Shown here: piece after piece, positions 11,501 through 26,000 of the stretch
How positions within the stretch are numbered: the stretch's first letter is position 1
Layout of the letters: every line of letters starts with the position of its first letter
NCBI RefSeq assembly: GCF_932294415.1
Contig: NC_065544.1
Coordinates: 35,520,310-35,584,309 of the forward strand
DNA: 64,000 bases
Direction of reading: 5' to 3'
Source: Quercus robur
Lineage: Eukaryota; Streptophyta; Magnoliopsida; Fagales; Fagaceae
Translations under genes and position numbers: made by a program
The notes under the pieces: model-generated
Told to the model about the DNA's origin: nothing
The model's input: the letters and a program-made list of their open reading frames with translations, nothing else
The model's database searches: none

Positions 11501-14050
11501 TTCCAAGAGCCTTGTCCAAGGTCCAAATCCCCCCCTCCCCCATCGTAACTATCGAAAAAAGGGTTAAAATAATTTTTATTTGGTTTTTATTAAAAAATTT
11601 GTCGTCAATTTTGTATTCAAGGGAAATTTTGTAATGTCTGCAATTACTGCAAATTGAGGGTATTTTATTAGTTTGGTTGAGTTTAGGATTTTCTAGGAAA
11701 TGTTTAGTTTCTTAGGTTATATGTTCTTAGTGTCCAAATTTGTCTTTCATTAGGTTTTTAGTTTACTAGTCAAACTAAGAGTTCTGATACTACCATTTCA
11801 AGAAAGCCCTTCAGTACTCAAAGGAGAGATGGAGATGATTAATAAAAATATGGAGTGTTTTTGGCATTGAGGCAAGTTGGCCTTCATGTGTTCTTTTCTC
11901 CTTTTCTCTTTTCCCATCTTCTGTCTTGTGGTACTGTTTATAAATCCACTGAACATTGTAACTCCTCTCTTGCCATTCTTCCTTACAACTCCAAATCAAA
12001 CACTTTCTCTTACCTTCTAAAACCCTAAAAATAAAAAATAAAAAACTTGAGGCTCTTGCCTTAGTGCCTTTTTCATGGCTTAAGGCGTTTGCCTTGCTCG
12101 CCTAGGCTATAAAGGCGAGCACCTCACCTCACCCGAGTGCCTAGAAGAGCACCCATTTCGCCTTTGACTACAATGAACTCCACATACTTTCTTCTACCAA
12201 ATAGCCACCAAATAACTCATTCAGCCACCTTTTAATTTCTATCACAACCCCAAACCCTTTCTTCAACAATTCTAAACCCTAGATCCACAAATTCTCCTAA
12301 CCATAAAATTCCCCACAAGTACCTGTAGACAGATTCCCCATTTTTTTTCTTTGTCAATATAAATTCCTCAAAGGTATGAGACTTTTTTTAACGTTTGAAG
12401 ATTCTGTGTTCCCCTTCTCCCAGGAAAACACACACACTTCTGACTTCTCTCATGTGTCTTTTGAGCAGGCACAGCATTTTCTTTCCAGCTGATTTTGGAA
12501 AGGTCCTAATGTGTTGTGTGTAGGACTTATTGAAGTTGTGTCTGTTTAAAGAAATAATTGACATCCTCTAGTTCTTTTGCCTAAACAATCTTTCCAAGAA
12601 AGTACTCTTGTAACCTTGAGGAACTCAAGAGTCATTATATACATGTGTGTACTTTCTAGGACTTCTGTAAAAAAAAAATTTATTTTTTTGACAAGTAATA
12701 AATTTTATTGAAAGAGAGACTACTCTATATACATAATAGTGCACACAAAGAAGCCTAAAGAATTACAAGGAAAAGGGGTATGTACAAAAGTGTAAAGACT
12801 ATAAATTCAGGGATGGATTTACTGTTGGTAAATCCCCTTGCAAAAGACCAATCAAATAAAGAGCAAATAAACAATGTGAGTAACTGGGTCCAAAAAGTTG
12901 TGTCCTTAAAAGTACAGAGGTTCCATTCCCTACACAATGTCCACATCAAACATAAAGAGACTAAGCTTCCAGACATCCAAAGAATCTTTGCCTACCCAAT
13001 TCCTCCAGCCAAATAAAAGATCAATGAGATTTCCTGCTAACACCCAATGAATCCCAAAAGAGCTAAGAACAAAACTCCATGACTCATAAGTGACAGGATA
13101 ATGTATCAATAAATGGTCCATTGTTTCCCCACTACACCGACACATACAGCGCCCTATCAACGTGTAACCTTTTTTCATGAGATAGTTGCATGCTTGGATC
13201 TTACCCCAAGCTACAGTCCAAATAAAGTCAAACTCATGTTACTTATAATAAGTGGTTTTTTTTTTCTTCCTTTTCATGGAAATTCATTTTTCAAGTGAAC
13301 AGGACAGCATTGGAATTTTCATGTTAATTGCTTCTTTCCTTAAATGAGTCCTGAGATAATAAGGGATATGAAAGTATAACTTATAGATTTAGAAAATAAA
13401 TGAATAAAGCTGGTTTAGGATACAGTTAAGAGAACTCAAAAGTGTGCACAGAATCATGGGGAAATAAGTTGAATTGGAAAGTGGCCAAGAGCCTTGTAGC
13501 TCAATTGACACCTTCTGGTATTTCCAATGGAGACGTCCAGGGTTCAAATCCCCCTTGTCAACTTTTTTTTTTTCAAAAAAAGATGAATTGGAAAGAGAAG
13601 AAGAAAACCAAGTGCAGACATGACGAATGGGCAGTGTGTCCATGTTGAACCTAGACATCCCTTAGAAACGGCTGCATGTGTGTCCGCTGAGTATTTGCCT
13701 GGAAATTTTTTTTCTCTTAATTGGGACATGACACAGTCATGGTCAGGACATGGTAGAGACACCATGAAAAAAAAAAAAAAAAGAAGCACGGATCTGCATG
13801 ATCACCACTGTCAATCAAGGGTTAAACGGCACAAGATCTCTTCTTTTCTCATAGACTTGCATGATCACCACCATTGATCTGCCTGTGACCTCTTTCTCTC
13901 TCTCTCTTTGGTCGTGGGCCTCGTTGCTTGCCAGCCTTAGATTGGCAGTGGGTAACCCATCTATAGCCTCGTCACATGTCTCCAGTTATGGAAACCCATT
14001 GGTTAGTTTCTGATTCTCTCTCTCTCTCGTCCGCATCCTTCAGCTCTTTT

Positions 14051-14087
<37 letters not shown>

Positions 14088-17000
14088 AAATTCTAGAAGT
14101 AGAACCAGTGTAACTCTTTTTGTTTTTATTCTAGAAGTAGAACCAGTGAAGTGGTAATGAGTAGTGACTGACTACTATACAGGTTTTATTTTCTTATTTT
14201 TAACTAGAGATTTGGTTTAAGATCATTTGTTATTGATAAATTTCATGTGTCCGGTTAGTTAAGTTAGTATTTGATGGTGATGGATTTGACTCATTTGTTT
14301 GTTTATTTATTTTTACTAATTGATATTTTATTGTGTTTATCATTTACATGTAATACTTTCTTTATTTCTTAAATTGAATTATTTGTAGGTAAATTGAACA
14401 ATTTTGATTGTAATTTATTCTAAATATTGGTTTGTACTTTAAACATTATTTATGGGGGGAATCATAGTATCTCTTTGCTATCTTCTTCTTCATCCTTTTT
14501 TTATTTATTTTTTTAAATTTTTTTAATTTTTTATAATTTGGATATTTTTCAAATATTTGATAGTTATTACTTATTTTTAAAAACTAAATTCCCAAAAATA
14601 TATAAAATATACCTAAAATAAATATCATGTATGTTGTATTGTGTCCCGTGTTGTCTATATTTGTGCTTCCTTGAAGAAAACTCTAGGCTACCAAATAGCA
14701 AATGAGCTCTAGCTCAAGAGGCACTTCCTCCATCCATAATAATAGGATACAAGGTGATGTCATGAGTTCAAGACCCATGAGTAGCGTGTGTAACTTATCA
14801 ATTAAATTAGGGGAAACATAACTCTAGGCTGTTGGGTTTTCCATAAACTAAGGTCTAAAACATTCCATTTCCATAAACCAGTGTTTAATATCTCTATAAG
14901 TTCATAGATATTTATTTTTTTTTTTATTCTTCTTTACACTAAGACGGTTACACTTAAAATATAGCACAAATAACCTAAAACACTAGGTATTACCCAAGAA
15001 AATACTACTAATACCCATATAAATAACCTAAAAACTATTAATCAAAATATTAAATAAAGTGAACTCCATGATGAAGGAAAGATTGGGGAATATGTCCATG
15101 TGTGCTTATGGTGGGCTTAGGGTTAGGAGAATATGTGGATTTGGGGTTTAGATCTTTCAAAGAAATGATAAGAGTTCAAAGAATGACTAGGTTTATAGGG
15201 AAAGTGAAATATTTGATTTAGGTTGCAAAAGAGATGAGAAGAAACTAGATTGAATATGTTTATTGGATAGTAATAGTAGCATGTTTTCTGCCTGTTAGCT
15301 CATTCTTTGTGGATGTATATGCTTCAACTGTTTAGAATTGATTGGGTCATGCTAGGTTCTGTTGCAGAATTATTATTTTGTTGGCACCATTGGCTTGGGA
15401 AACATAATTCCGACATTTGGAATTTGGTTTCAGGCTGTTTGATGTGGACTATTTTAATTGAATGTAATTGGCATTCTTTTGAGGACACTGAGAAATCTCT
15501 GGTTCATTTGTTAGATTTGTGCCAATGGACTCTTTTCGATTGGTCTTAGTGTTGGGGTCTCTCAGATTGTTCTACTCTTCTTGATTTTCTTTTGTCTCTT
15601 AGAATAGTATAATGTTTATTTGTCCTTCTTTGTTTCTGATTGTTCTTTGTTCACTATCGTGAACTCTCTATATCTTTTCATCTTTTCCTCATTAATAATA
15701 TTTCCTTATTACCTATCCAAAAAAAAGTAATAGCAGCTTGAACTGTGATAATGCAACAAAGAAGAGAAAGATAAGAGAAAATAAGAGAACACACTGATCT
15801 GTTGAAAGAGGTGATAAAGTTCAAAGAATGACTAGGATTTTTTATGTTGAAAGCGAAATATTTGTTTAGGGTTGCAAAAGAGATGAGAAGCTGGATTGAA
15901 TTTGTCCAATGGTTGTAAACGGTAGTGTGAACTGTGATAACACGAGAAAGAGAAGAGAAAAGGAGAGAGTACACTATTGCCAAAATACCTCTGACGTATG
16001 ACAAATAGGGGAGTTTGTCTATGCGTGCTTGCAGTGGGTTTAGGGTTTGGAGAATTTTTGGATGGTTTAGAATTGTTGAAGAAAGGGTATGAGGTTCTGT
16101 TAGAAATTAAAAGATGGTTTGATAAGTTATTTTTTTATAAGAAAGTAGGTGGTTTTTTTATGGTTTTGATAGGTAAAAACAAGGGATTGATTTGGGATTG
16201 TAAGGAAGAAGAAAGAGAGATTTTTATGCTGTTTAGGGTCACAATGAATATTGAATAGTACCCATGAAGAAGAAGAAAAAGTGGAAAATATCACAAGAAG
16301 GGCAACATGCCTCAATGCTCAAAACGCTCAATGTTTTTATCAATCCTTCTTTGAGTACATTGAACACAATCTATAAAGACCTTTTGTTGTGCTAGTAACA
16401 TTAGGATTCCTAGTTTGGCTAATTAAACCTAAGATATAGGATTTCCTAGAAAATTGTGGGTTCAATTAAAGTACCAAAATATGCCCTTAATTCGCAGAAG
16501 TTGCAGAAAATTATAAATTTTCCCTAACTACAAATTTGATCATATTCATAACAAAATAAAAAACTGTTTTAACCAGAAAAGACTCATACCTAAACCTTTA
16601 AAACCACATGACTTTACGTCAATTATACTTTACACATGGGCCGCATAAAATAAGTCTTAAATAGGAGAATTTAGGAGAATTTGTGAAGTAGTAACAAATT
16701 AAACTTTAACCTCAATACTCAAAACAAACAAATTATCTACTAATCAACTCTGAATTATTTTAGCCAAATTATCTACTAATCAACTCTGAATTATTTTAGC
16801 AGTGTACAAATATAGGACTCTTTAAGTACTAGTAGCATATCGGACTTCTAATTTGACTAATAAACTAAATACCTAATAAGGTAATTTTTTTTTTTAAACA
16901 TAAAGGAAACTAATTACAAAGAAAAAGAGAGCTAAGGAACGAAGAGAGAGAATCACTAGATGTGAGTCCCAAAGCCCTAGACCAATAAAAAAGGGAACTA

Positions 17001-20000
17001 GTGAAAAAAGCAAGCATTTGGTCATCGAATCTATCTAAGTTCTCAAAGGTCCACCGATTACGTTCCCTCCAAATACACCACATCAAACACAATGTAACTA
17101 AATTCCAAATGTTAGATGAGTGCTTCCCCAACCAATTCCACCAACCAAAGAGGAAATCTGCCACCGATCGTGAGGGAACCCACAAAATCCCAAAAGATCT
17201 AAAGACAAAGCTCCATAGCTAGTGAGCCTTTCTACAATGTAACAATAGATGATCCACTGTCACCCCACTACAACAACACATAATGCACCAATCAACGAAA
17301 TCAAAGCCCCTAATCCGCAAATTATCACCCATAAGAATCCTATCCCATGCAACTGTCCAAACAAAGAAAGCAACATGCTGGGGTGCCTTAATCTTCCAGA
17401 TGCCTTTCTAAGGAAAAACAACGGAAGATGAACCACGTAGCTTATGGTAAAACGAACGGATATTAAAATCCCCATTCTTCGTCAACTTCCATCTCATACG
17501 ATCACCATCATCCGCTGAAGGTAAGTTAAAGACCAAGAATCAAAAGAAATCATCCACCACATCTGCCTCCCAATCATTAGGACCCCGAATAAAACGAACA
17601 TCCCAACTTCTTTTGTCCCTCTCTCCTTGGCATATCAAAGAAGAGTCTACTGAGGCTGCTCTGTTAGTAGCAATATTGTATAAGACCAGAAAAGCCAAAT
17701 GGAGAGGAAGATCCCTACACAACCAGTCTGTCCTAAATTTCACTCTATTCCCCTCCCCAACCTTAAACAGAATATTTTTGCTAAAAGCTTCCCAACCCAT
17801 CCAGTTACTTCTCCACAAACCACACCCATGAACACCCCTTCCCAACTTGGAGGTCCACCTTCCATTCTTCCCCAAATTTCAAAGCTACCACCCTCCTCCA
17901 AAACCGTGAAACGCCAAAGCCATTTTCCTAGGAGGGCTTTATTGAAAGTGGTCAGTTTCCTAATTCCTAAACTGCCATAGGCAATAGACATACACACTTT
18001 ATCCCATCCCAACAAATGTGTCTTGGAATCACCCCACAAAAAATCCCTTTGCATCTTCTCAATTTTGTTAGCCACATGAGTTGGAATGGTGAAAAGAGAT
18101 AAGAAATAAGTAGGGAGGCTAGATAACGTACTCTTAAGCAATGTTAGTCTAGCACCTTTCAACAAATACAACTTCCACCTGGCTAACTTTCGTTCAATTT
18201 TTTCCAAAATAGAATTCCAAATAGAGAGGGACTTATGAGACGCCCCCAATGACATACCAAGATAAGTCATTGGCAAAGACCCAACCTTACAACCCAATAT
18301 CTCTGCCAGAGCATGCACATTATTCACCTCCCGTATAGGAACCATTTCACTCTTAGATACATTAACCTTCAAGCCGGTCATAGCCTGAAAAAAATGTAGT
18401 AACAACCGAACATGTAGGAGTTGCTCCACATTTGCATCACAAAAAAGAATAGTATCATTTGCAAACAACAGGTGCGAAACACATTCCCCTCCACCCCTCC
18501 TACCATCAGCCCTAAAGTCACTAAGTAATCTTGCCCCCTCCATTCTCTTCACCATCCTACTAAACACCTCCATCATCACCAAAAATAACATGGGAGATAG
18601 CAAATCCTCTTGTCTCAAACCCCTTGAACTACCAAAGAAGTCAGCTGGAAACCCATTGACTAGCACAGAAAACTGAATTGTGGTTATACAGGTGTGAATC
18701 CATTTACACCATTTCTCCCCAAAGCCCATTTTTTTCAACAAATTCAGAAGAGCCCCCCAATTCACACGGTCATAAGCTTTCTCAATATCTAGCTTACAAA
18801 TCACCCCCAGAATCTTACTCTTCACCCAACTATTAACACATTTATTGGCAATAAGAACTAAATCAAGGATTTGTCTGCCTCCCACAAAACTATTCTGAGA
18901 TTCTGATATGAATTGGTCTAACACCACTTTCAAAAGATTTGCCAAAACCTTGGCCAAGATCTTATAAATATTCCCCACCAAGCTAATAGGTTTGAAATCT
19001 CGAATATTAGAGGTATCATTCTTCTTTGGAATTAAGACTTTAAAGGTAGCATTAAGAGATTTCTCAAACTTATAGTGCTGATAGAACTCTTCAAAAATTG
19101 CTAAGACATCTCTTTTCACAACTCTCCAGCAATGATGGAAAAAGGCCATAGAGAAGCCGTCTAGACTTGGAGCTTTATCTCCTTCCATTTCTGTGACAAC
19201 TAACAGTATCTCCTCCTTCTCGAACCTCCTTTCCAATCAGCCCCTCTCCATCCTTCCAATTTGACCAAACTCCAAACCTTCCACAAAAAGCCTCCACTCC
19301 TCTGATTCTTGATACAAGGTTTTATAAAGTTGAACAACCTGAGCAGTCACTTCAGCTCCCTCCTCATAAATCACCCCATCTACTTCTAAAAAACTCAGAT
19401 GATTATACCTTCTATGGGAATTGGCCACCATGTGGAAGAACTTAGTATTATTATCGCCCTCCTTGATACACAACATCCTCGATTTCTACCTCCAAGAGAT
19501 TTCCTCCAAAGAAAGAACTCTACTAGAGACCTCACTCCATTTCTCTCATTGAACTCTGCCTCACAGTGTCCAAGATCCACTTCCTTAATACTAGGTGAGA
19601 CTTGAGAGGTTTATTACTTAGGTGTAGTAAAAATGGACATCAAGGTAGGAGATGGTCATGTGTGACATCAAGGTAGGAGATGGTCATATTACTACTTAGT
19701 CCTGTTCATGATTTCTAGAGGCCCGACTACCTCAAATTAGTCAGAAATATTGTTCCCGGTTATTTTTTACGTCTGTCTTGGATTGTTATGGGTGGATTTC
19801 GCAGTTTTTTTATTGAATCGAAGCTGTTTCAATTGGTGGTTGAGGAAGGGGGGAACTTTTTTTCCCTTAGGATTTATGAACGGGGAAAGTATTTCATGCA
19901 ATCAGTTTTTATGGGTAAGAGTGCAGCACGATGGTTAATGCAAAGCTTGGAACACACAGTGATTGGGATTAACCCCAAACACTTCTTCACGCTCAGGGAA

Positions 20001-23000
20001 GGAGACACTGCATACACAGTGCAATGGGGCTCTAACTCGTTTGGGCAATATTTGTTAGTAACAGAGTTAAAAGTTGGCGGGATGAGATCATTATTCCTAC
20101 AGGCAAGGCACAACGAGGTTGGAGGGCCTTTGGTATTGAATTAAGGAGAATGCTTGAACCTTCTCATTATGCGTTGGGTTTTCCAAAAGCTTTATCGTCT
20201 AAGTTGGGTTCAGAGGTTCACCCTTCTCGGTCTTTTGTTGAAACGGTAAAAGCATCTATGCAGGGAAGGAAGCATGCGCTCCAGCCCTCCATTAAAGAGA
20301 CAGAGAAGATTCAAGTAGTGGAGAACACTATGCCGCCTCCGAGAGATGAAGATGGGATTCAGGTGGTGGCTTTTGAAGTTCCAACTAATAAGGCTATACC
20401 GATTGCCGTGGGTGGAGTGGAGGGGAGTCACCGTGGTATTAATGAAGATGCTAAGGTTAAGGAGAAAATCCCGGAACAAAATAAATTCAGATTGAATAAT
20501 TTGAATTTGAAAGAGGTTGATTTTGGTAGGGAGCGTCAAGTTAGGAGGTCTAGTTGGTTAAGGAAAGGTTTGACTGTGGAAGTAAATGAATTTGGCAAGA
20601 GGCAGGTGTCTTGGCAATGTTTTAGGAGTGATAAGCAAGCTGTAAAGTGGGTGGCACGGGAGGATCTTTCTGCCCAGGTTGGCATTCAGGGTTTGGACAA
20701 TGGGTTTTCTGAAGCCCAGGCATCTTGTTTGGGTATTTATAAGAGTTGCTCAGGCCCACTATTGCCTAGCCCTTTTTCTTTTGAGGAAGGGGCTTGCTCC
20801 AAGCAGTCCAATAATAAACCCAGTCCAAGTTCTACAGGCCCATTTGTGGAAGGTGGTAAGGCTCAGGCAAACACATCAGTCCCAAGCTCCACATCAGATG
20901 GTATGAGTGCTAGTGTGCTACCTGCGAGCTCGGCGATTGATTTTCTACCGACACGGAGGACGGCGATGGCTCTGGTGGCTGACTTGAGCTCGAGCTCACC
21001 CATATCGGTACCGGAAGTCCACGGCGGGAGTGGGTCTTGCGTCCAGGTGAGCCCGAGCTGGATCACCCAGCACCCCACCTTGCCGATATCGGTAGCAGAA
21101 GTGGTCAAGGCCACTCGTGAGCTGGGTTCACCACCCTTAGCTCCGACATGCCTCTCGCTGGAGCCGGCGAAGGTGTTGCCCTCAGAGGATCCAATACAAA
21201 AGCCGGCAGAAGGAGTTTTGTCTGTTCTTCAGCGTTGGGTTTTGCCGGTGGAAGAGTTGGGGTGCACCGGGATTCTTCTGAAGCTGGGTTTCAGGCTCAG
21301 TTCTGTCGGGTGGGTTGATATCTGAAGCTAAGAGGTTAGTAATTCTCGATTTTGTGCCGAGATGGATCAGAACTCCTTTTCCCGATCAGTTTCTGGAGTT
21401 TCTGCGAGCTGGGTCGATGGGTTTCGGAGTATTAGGTCAGGAGGTTAATACTTTCTCTAGTAAGGAGCTTTCAAGCTTTCCTAGGGAGGTTGTGCTTGCA
21501 AGGGATGCAGTTGATTTTTCTGTGGGTTTTGGTGAAAATGAAGTGTCAGATTGTTTACCTCTGCAAATCATTGATCCGGGTGTGTCAACAAATTTGGAAG
21601 AATTGGAGGAGGCCACTGAGGTATTGAGTATTGAGAATAAGTTAGATATTTCTAGTTGGGTGAAGCACAGAATTCTTGGGTTCAGTAAATTGGTTGGGTT
21701 GTCAACGAATCGACATGAGAAGTTGTGCATTGCTCTCTTACAGAGGCTAGAAACTGAGATGGAAGTAGCCAATGTGTTACACAGGAGAGAAATGGGTAGT
21801 AAAAAAGTGGCTAAGTCCAAAAACAAGGGACGTAGAGAGTTGCAAAACTTGATATGCTCGGTGAATTATGAGAGGAGATAAAGGGTGGTTTTGTGTTGGT
21901 GTCACTAGTTGGGGATAGTTTAGTGTCTATGAAGATAAAAATGATTTCATGGAATGTTAGAGGTTTAAATGATCCTCAAAAACGACTTGTGGTGAAGAAT
22001 TTGTTGCGGGAGTGGAAGTGCGTTGTTGTTTGTTTACAAGAGACGAAAATTGCTAGCATGAATAGACAATTGGTTTGTAGTTTGTGGGGTTGTCCATATG
22101 TGGATTGGGCTGTTTTGGAGGTTGATCGGACTGCTGGTGGTATCTTGCTTATGTGGGATAAAAGGGTTTTGGAGAAGGTAGAGGTTATGGTCGGCATTTA
22201 CTCAGTTTCGGTTAAGTGGCAAGGGGTGGGGGACAGTTTTATATGGGCATGCTCAGGGGTTTATGGCCCAAATGAGAATGTTGAGAGGGGTCACATGTGG
22301 GATGAGTTGGTGGGTATTCAACAGTATTGGAGGTTACCGTGGTGTTGCTTTGGGGATTTTAATATTGTTCGCTTTCCAAGTGAGCGTAGGGGTGAGGCAC
22401 GTTTGACATTGGCTATGGAAAAATTCTCTGAATTTATTGAGGATCTTAACTTGGTAGATTTGCCTTTAGACGGAGGTAGATACACATGGTCCAATGGCAC
22501 TGATCAACCAGCGATGTCTAGGATTGATAGAGCATTGGTCACTCCAGATTGGGAGGACCACTTCCCTGATGTTCTTCAAAGGATTTTACCACGTCCTATC
22601 TCAGATCACAGTCCAATTCTTTTGGAGGCAGGGGGAATGGCAAGGGGGAAAAGTCCGTTCAGATTTGAAAATATGTGGTTGAAGACGGAGGGATTTGTGG
22701 ATAGAGTTCAATTTTGGTGGAATCGGCATTCTTTTGTGGGTACACCTAGTTTCGTGCTTGCAAAAAAATTGAAGGCTCTGAAAGAGGATATTGTGCAATG
22801 GAATCGCCGAGAGTTTGGTAATGTAGAGCGTCAGAAGAAACAATTATTGGAGGAACTAAAAAAACTAGACGCCAAGGAGGGGGACTTTGGTCTCACTGAT
22901 GGGGAGAAAGGCCATAGGGTAGCTTTGAGGCCCCAGGTGGAACATCTTCTTTCTTTGGAAGAAATTTCCTGGATACAAAAATTTAGGATGTTATGTATCA

Positions 23001-26000
23001 AGGAAGGGGATAATAACACCAAGTTTTTTCACAAAATGGCTAATTCTCATAGAAGGTTTAATCATCTAAGGACTTTGGAGGTGGATGGGGTGGTTTTTAA
23101 GGAGGAATCCGAGGTGTCTAATCAGGTAGTACAATTTTATAAAACTTTGTACAATGAGACTGAGGGTTGGAGGCCTTTTGTGGAGGGTTTGGAATTTGAT
23201 CGTATTGGGGATGTGGAGAGGGTTTGGCTTGAAAGGAAGCTTGAGAGGGAGGAGATACTTCAAGTTGTACGTGATTTGGAAGGGGACAAAGCTCCAGGTC
23301 CAGATGGGTTTACTATGGCTTTTTATCATCTCTGTTGGAGAGTAGTGGAGAAAGACGTCTTAGCGGTCTTTGAAGAGTTTTTTCAACATTATAAGCTTGA
23401 AAAATCCCTTAATGCTACTTTCATTGCATTAATTCCTAAAAAGAATGATGTCTCTAATATTAGAGATTTCCGACCTATTAGCTTGGTGGGGTGTGTATAA
23501 AATCTTGTCTAAGGTTTTGGCAAATCAATTGAGAATGGTTTTAGATCAGTTGATCTCTGAGTCTCAGAATAGCTTTGTGGGTGGGAGACAAATTCTTGAC
23601 TCGGTTCTTATTGCGAATGAGTGTGTGGATAGTCGAGGGAAGAGTAGGGTTCTTGGAGTCATTTGTAAACTTGATATTGAGAAAGCCTACGATCATGTGA
23701 ATTGGGAGACTTTGTTGAATTTGTTGCATAGAATGGGCTTTGGAGTGAAGTGGTGTAAATGGATCCGTACTTGTATATCCACAGTTCAGTTCTCTGTATT
23801 GATTAATGGGTCTCCAGCTGATTTCTTTGGTAGTTCAAGAGGTTTAAGACAAGGGGATCCGCTATCTCCTATGCTGTTTTTGATTATGATGGAGGTGTTT
23901 AGTAGGATGTTGAGAAGAGTGGAGGAAGCCGGTTTGATTTGTGGCTTTAAAGTTGAAGGTAGGAGGGGTGGTGGGGAATGTGTTACACATCTACTGTTTG
24001 CAGACGATACTATCCTATTTTGTGATGCGGATGTAGAGCAAATCCTTCATATTCGGTTGTTGTTACTTAGCTTGCAGGCGGTAATAGGTTTGAAGGTTAA
24101 TGTGCATAAGAGTGAAATGGTTCCAATAGGGGCGGTTGATGATGTGCATGCCCTTGCTGAAATTTTGGGTTGTAAAGTCGGAAAGTTACCTATGTCTTAT
24201 CTTGGCATGCCTTTAGGGGCTTCACATAATTCCCCTTCAATTTGGAATCCTATTCTGGAAAAATTTGAGCGGAGATTAGTCGGGTGGAAGAAGCTGTATT
24301 TGTCTAAGGGGGGTCGATTGATGTTACTCAAGAGTACATTATCTAGTCTTCCTATCTATTTTCTATCGCTATTCACAATTCCTACTCATGTGGCTAATAG
24401 AATTGAAAAGCTACAAAGGGATTTTCTTTGGGGTGATAGCAGAACTCATCTGGTAGGATGGGACAAAGTTTGTGCGCCTATAGCTGATGGTGGTTTGGGG
24501 ATAAGGAAACTTACTACTTTCAATAAGGCCTTATTGGGGAAATGGTTGTGGCGGTTTGGGAAGGAAGAGGATCGGCTATGGAGGAGGGTGGTGGCTTCAA
24601 AATATGGGGAAGAGTGGGGGGGGTGGACCTCAAAACTGGGTAGGGGAGTTCATGGGTGTGGTTTGTGGAGAGGTATTCGCATGGGTTGGGAGGATTTTAG
24701 TAAAAATTGTCAATTTGTTGTTGGGTTGGGGAATAGAGTGAGGTTTTGGCAGGATGGGTGGTATGGGGGTCAACCTTTTCACTTGGCCTTCCCAAGGTTG
24801 TATGGTATTGCTATTGATAAGGAGATATCTATTGAAGCCTCCTTGTCAAGGCAAGGGGAGGAGGATAGACGAACTTGGGATGTTTGTTTTATTCGAGAAT
24901 TTAATGATTGGGAGATGGAGGAAGGGCTGCATTTTCTTTGTATGTTGGGAGCTAATGCTCCTCCTATGGATGTGGGAGACAGGATGAGGTGGAAGTTGAA
25001 GGTTAATGGGGATTTTGATATCCGGTCATATTATAACAAATTAAGGAATTCTCCTTCAATTGTTTTTCCGTGGAAAGCTATTTGGAAAGTAAAGGCCCCT
25101 AGGCGAGTCTCCTTTTTTGTTTGGTGTGTAGCTTGGAATAAGATCCTAACGGGTGATAACCTAAGATTGAGGAGACTAATGCATTTTGTGGACTGGTGCA
25201 TTATGTGTAGACATTGTGGAGAGTCAGTAGATCATTTACTTCTTCATTGTGAGATGGCTTATCAGTTATGGAGCTTTGTCTTTATAACTTTTGGCTTGTC
25301 TTGGGTTGTACCTAGTTCGATCCCAGATTTGCTTTTTGACTGGTGGAATTGGTTGGGGAAACACTCGTCTCAGATATGGAATTTAGTTCCGTTGTGCATC
25401 TTTTGGTGTATTTGGAAGGAACGGAATCGGCTGACTTTTGAGGATTTGATTAGCTCCAGTGATCAGATGCTGGCTTCTTTTAGTGGGATTCTTTTTGATT
25501 GGTCTCGGGCTTGGGGACTCACGACTAGTGATTCTCTCCCTTCTTTCATTATCTCTCTTTCTCTTTGTAATTAATTTGTGGTTTGGTTTTCTTTTTTGCT
25601 TTTTCGTTGTTTCCTCCTTGTACTTTCTGGGTTTGCTCTATGTTTTTTTATGCATAGAGTAGCCTTTCGTATATATAACATTCTTACTTATCAAAAAAAA
25701 AAAAAAAAAGAATCTAAGGCCCCCAGTAGTTCTTTCTTTTGACGACTGACATTGCCAAACTCTCTACAGTTACATTGAATGATATCTTCTTTCAAAGCCT
25801 TCAACTTTTTAGCAAACACATAACTAGGTGTACCTGAGAAAGAATGGCGATTCCACCATGAGTAAACTCTATCAACAAACCCATCCGTCTTCAACCACAT
25901 GTTCTCAAACCGAAAAGGATTCTTCCCCTCACCATACCCCCTGCCTCCAAAAGGTAATAAAAGACTAACTTGAACTGAATGAAAATCAATCTATGAACGC

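Larger units (their letters stand above)
19596..25709 (+). mobile_element. Near full-length L1-type LINE (LINE B), inserted in LINE A
   Basis: It runs from a 5' leader through ORF1 and ORF2 to an A tail at 25693-25709 after ACTTATC. Length is about 6.1 kb, normal for plant L1 elements. The likely target repeat is imperfect: AATACTAGG ending at 19595 against AATCTAAGG at 25711. The leader holds a 28-29-bp direct repeat (GACATCAAGGTAGGAGATGG, near 19634-19686), a possible internal promoter part. The 5' edge is inferred from where LINE A coding sequence stops. Confidence 0.85.
16886..25950 (-). mobile_element. 5'-truncated LINE (LINE A), split by insertion of LINE B
   Basis: The 8-bp repeat AAGGTAAT lies at 16878-16885 and 25951-25958. 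A T run (poly(A) on the minus strand) follows the first copy. The element is in two parts, 16886-19595 and 25710-25950. On the minus strand the second part ends coding LLGALDS and the first resumes KEVDLG, which are neighbours in the intact relative LINE B. So LINE A inserted first and was later cut by LINE B. Its own 5' part (endonuclease, ORF1) is missing. Confidence 0.88.

Noticed and set aside
13482..13583. Functional tRNA gene
   Set aside because: Boxes A and B are present but no cloverleaf can be drawn, and an A tail plus target duplications show a SINE.
20863..21114. Antisense open frames within LINE B
   Set aside because: They mirror the coding sense strand and have no independent support.
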